This document shows, in pieces, positions 7,054-7,309 of a DNA stretch of 7,309 bases. The notes beneath the pieces are model-generated. The model searched no databases. It had not been told where the DNA came from and saw only the letters and a list, made by a program, of their open reading frames with translations. The DNA comes from an uncultured Sphingomonadales bacterium. Its GTDB lineage: Bacteria; Pseudomonadota; Alphaproteobacteria; Sphingomonadales; Sphingomonadaceae. The DNA lies in the NCBI GenBank assembly GCA_903893935.1, contig CAITOD010000348.1, positions 1-7,309 of the forward strand, in the 5' to 3' direction. The first letter of the stretch is position 1, and each line of letters begins with the position of its first letter. The translations under genes and the position numbers were made by a program.

Positions 7054-7309
7054 ATGAAGGTCCTGATCATCGGGTTGAATTACGCGCCCGAGCCGGTCGG
7101 TGTCGGGCCTTATACCGCCGGCATGGCCGAGGCGCTTGCTGCAGCCGGTCACCAGGTCGTAGTGGTCGCCGGCAAGGCCTATTATCCGGGCTGGCAACTG
7201 CATCCTGACCATCATCGGCGCGGGGTGCTGCGCGGGCAGGAAAACGGGGTGACCACGGTTCGCGTGCCGATCTATATCCCGGCCCGGCCAAGCGGCGCGC
7301 GCCGGCTGC
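7054..7309 (+). CDS. WcaI-like family 4 glycosyltransferase (N-terminal part, runs off the window)
   Basis: ATG at 7054 opens a frame that stays open to the window end, giving 85 complete codons. The start MKVLIIGLNYAPEPVGVGPY (1-20), then GMAEALAAAGHQVVVVAG (23-40) and YYPGWQ (43-48), is the N-terminal donor-side fold of GT-B glycosyltransferases and closely resembles the colanic-acid enzyme WcaI (INYSPELTGIGKYT and PPYYPQW in E. coli, as I remember it). WcaI relatives transfer sugars to polyprenyl-linked intermediates of exopolysaccharides; the sugar cannot be inferred. It begins 10 nt after fcl with no clear Shine-Dalgarno, which suggests translational coupling. The catalytic C-terminal half is outside the window. 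It could be another GT4 of similar start, but the placement next to gmd-fcl favours surface polysaccharide synthesis. Confidence 0.85.
   Translation, partial: MKVLIIGLNYAPEPVGVGPYTAGMAEALAAAGHQVVVVAGKAYYPGWQLHPDHHRRGVLRGQENGVTTVRVPIYIPARPSGARRL

Overview
The window is GC-rich DNA from an alphaproteobacterium, most likely a sphingomonad (Novosphingobium-like). The reasons are the strong G/C bias at third codon positions, the style of the GlmM, superoxide dismutase and Gmd proteins, and a pair of CCCCTCC-type palindromic repeats that I remember as common in Sphingomonadales intergenic DNA. The placement is from memory of the families, not from a search.

Layout. Positions 1-106 hold two copies of a hairpin-forming repeat in opposite orientations, the left one cut by the window edge. 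glmM (phosphoglucosamine mutase) lies on the minus strand at 112-1449. An 83-bp divergent gap separates it from a plus-strand membrane transporter of the dicarboxylate/amino acid:cation symporter family (1533-2828). A 128-bp gap leads to an iron-type superoxide dismutase gene (2957-3574). This gene converges on a minus-strand AI-2E/PerM-family membrane protein gene (3611-4777); between them is a perfect 32-bp palindrome that contains the AI-2E gene's stop codon and looks like a shared two-way terminator. A 177-bp divergent gap follows, and then a tight plus-strand operon: gmd (4955-6082), fcl (6087-7043) and the start of a WcaI-like glycosyltransferase gene (7054 to the window end).

How the genes work together. 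Gmd and Fcl convert GDP-D-mannose to GDP-L-fucose in two steps, and the glycosyltransferase is a plausible user of nucleotide sugars for a surface polysaccharide. The right part is therefore the beginning of an exopolysaccharide, capsule or O-antigen locus. GlmM supplies glucosamine-1-phosphate for UDP-GlcNAc, hence peptidoglycan and lipopolysaccharide, but is a separate housekeeping unit. The transporter, SOD and AI-2E genes have no evident link to one another.

I see no undescribed multi-gene system. The observations most worth a second look are the inverted repeat pair, whose two stems differ by paired (compensatory) changes, and the symporter, which has lost the family's NMDGT ion-site motif while keeping the substrate-binding residues of its last helix. 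No rRNA, tRNA, CRISPR, insertion sequence or prophage feature was seen.
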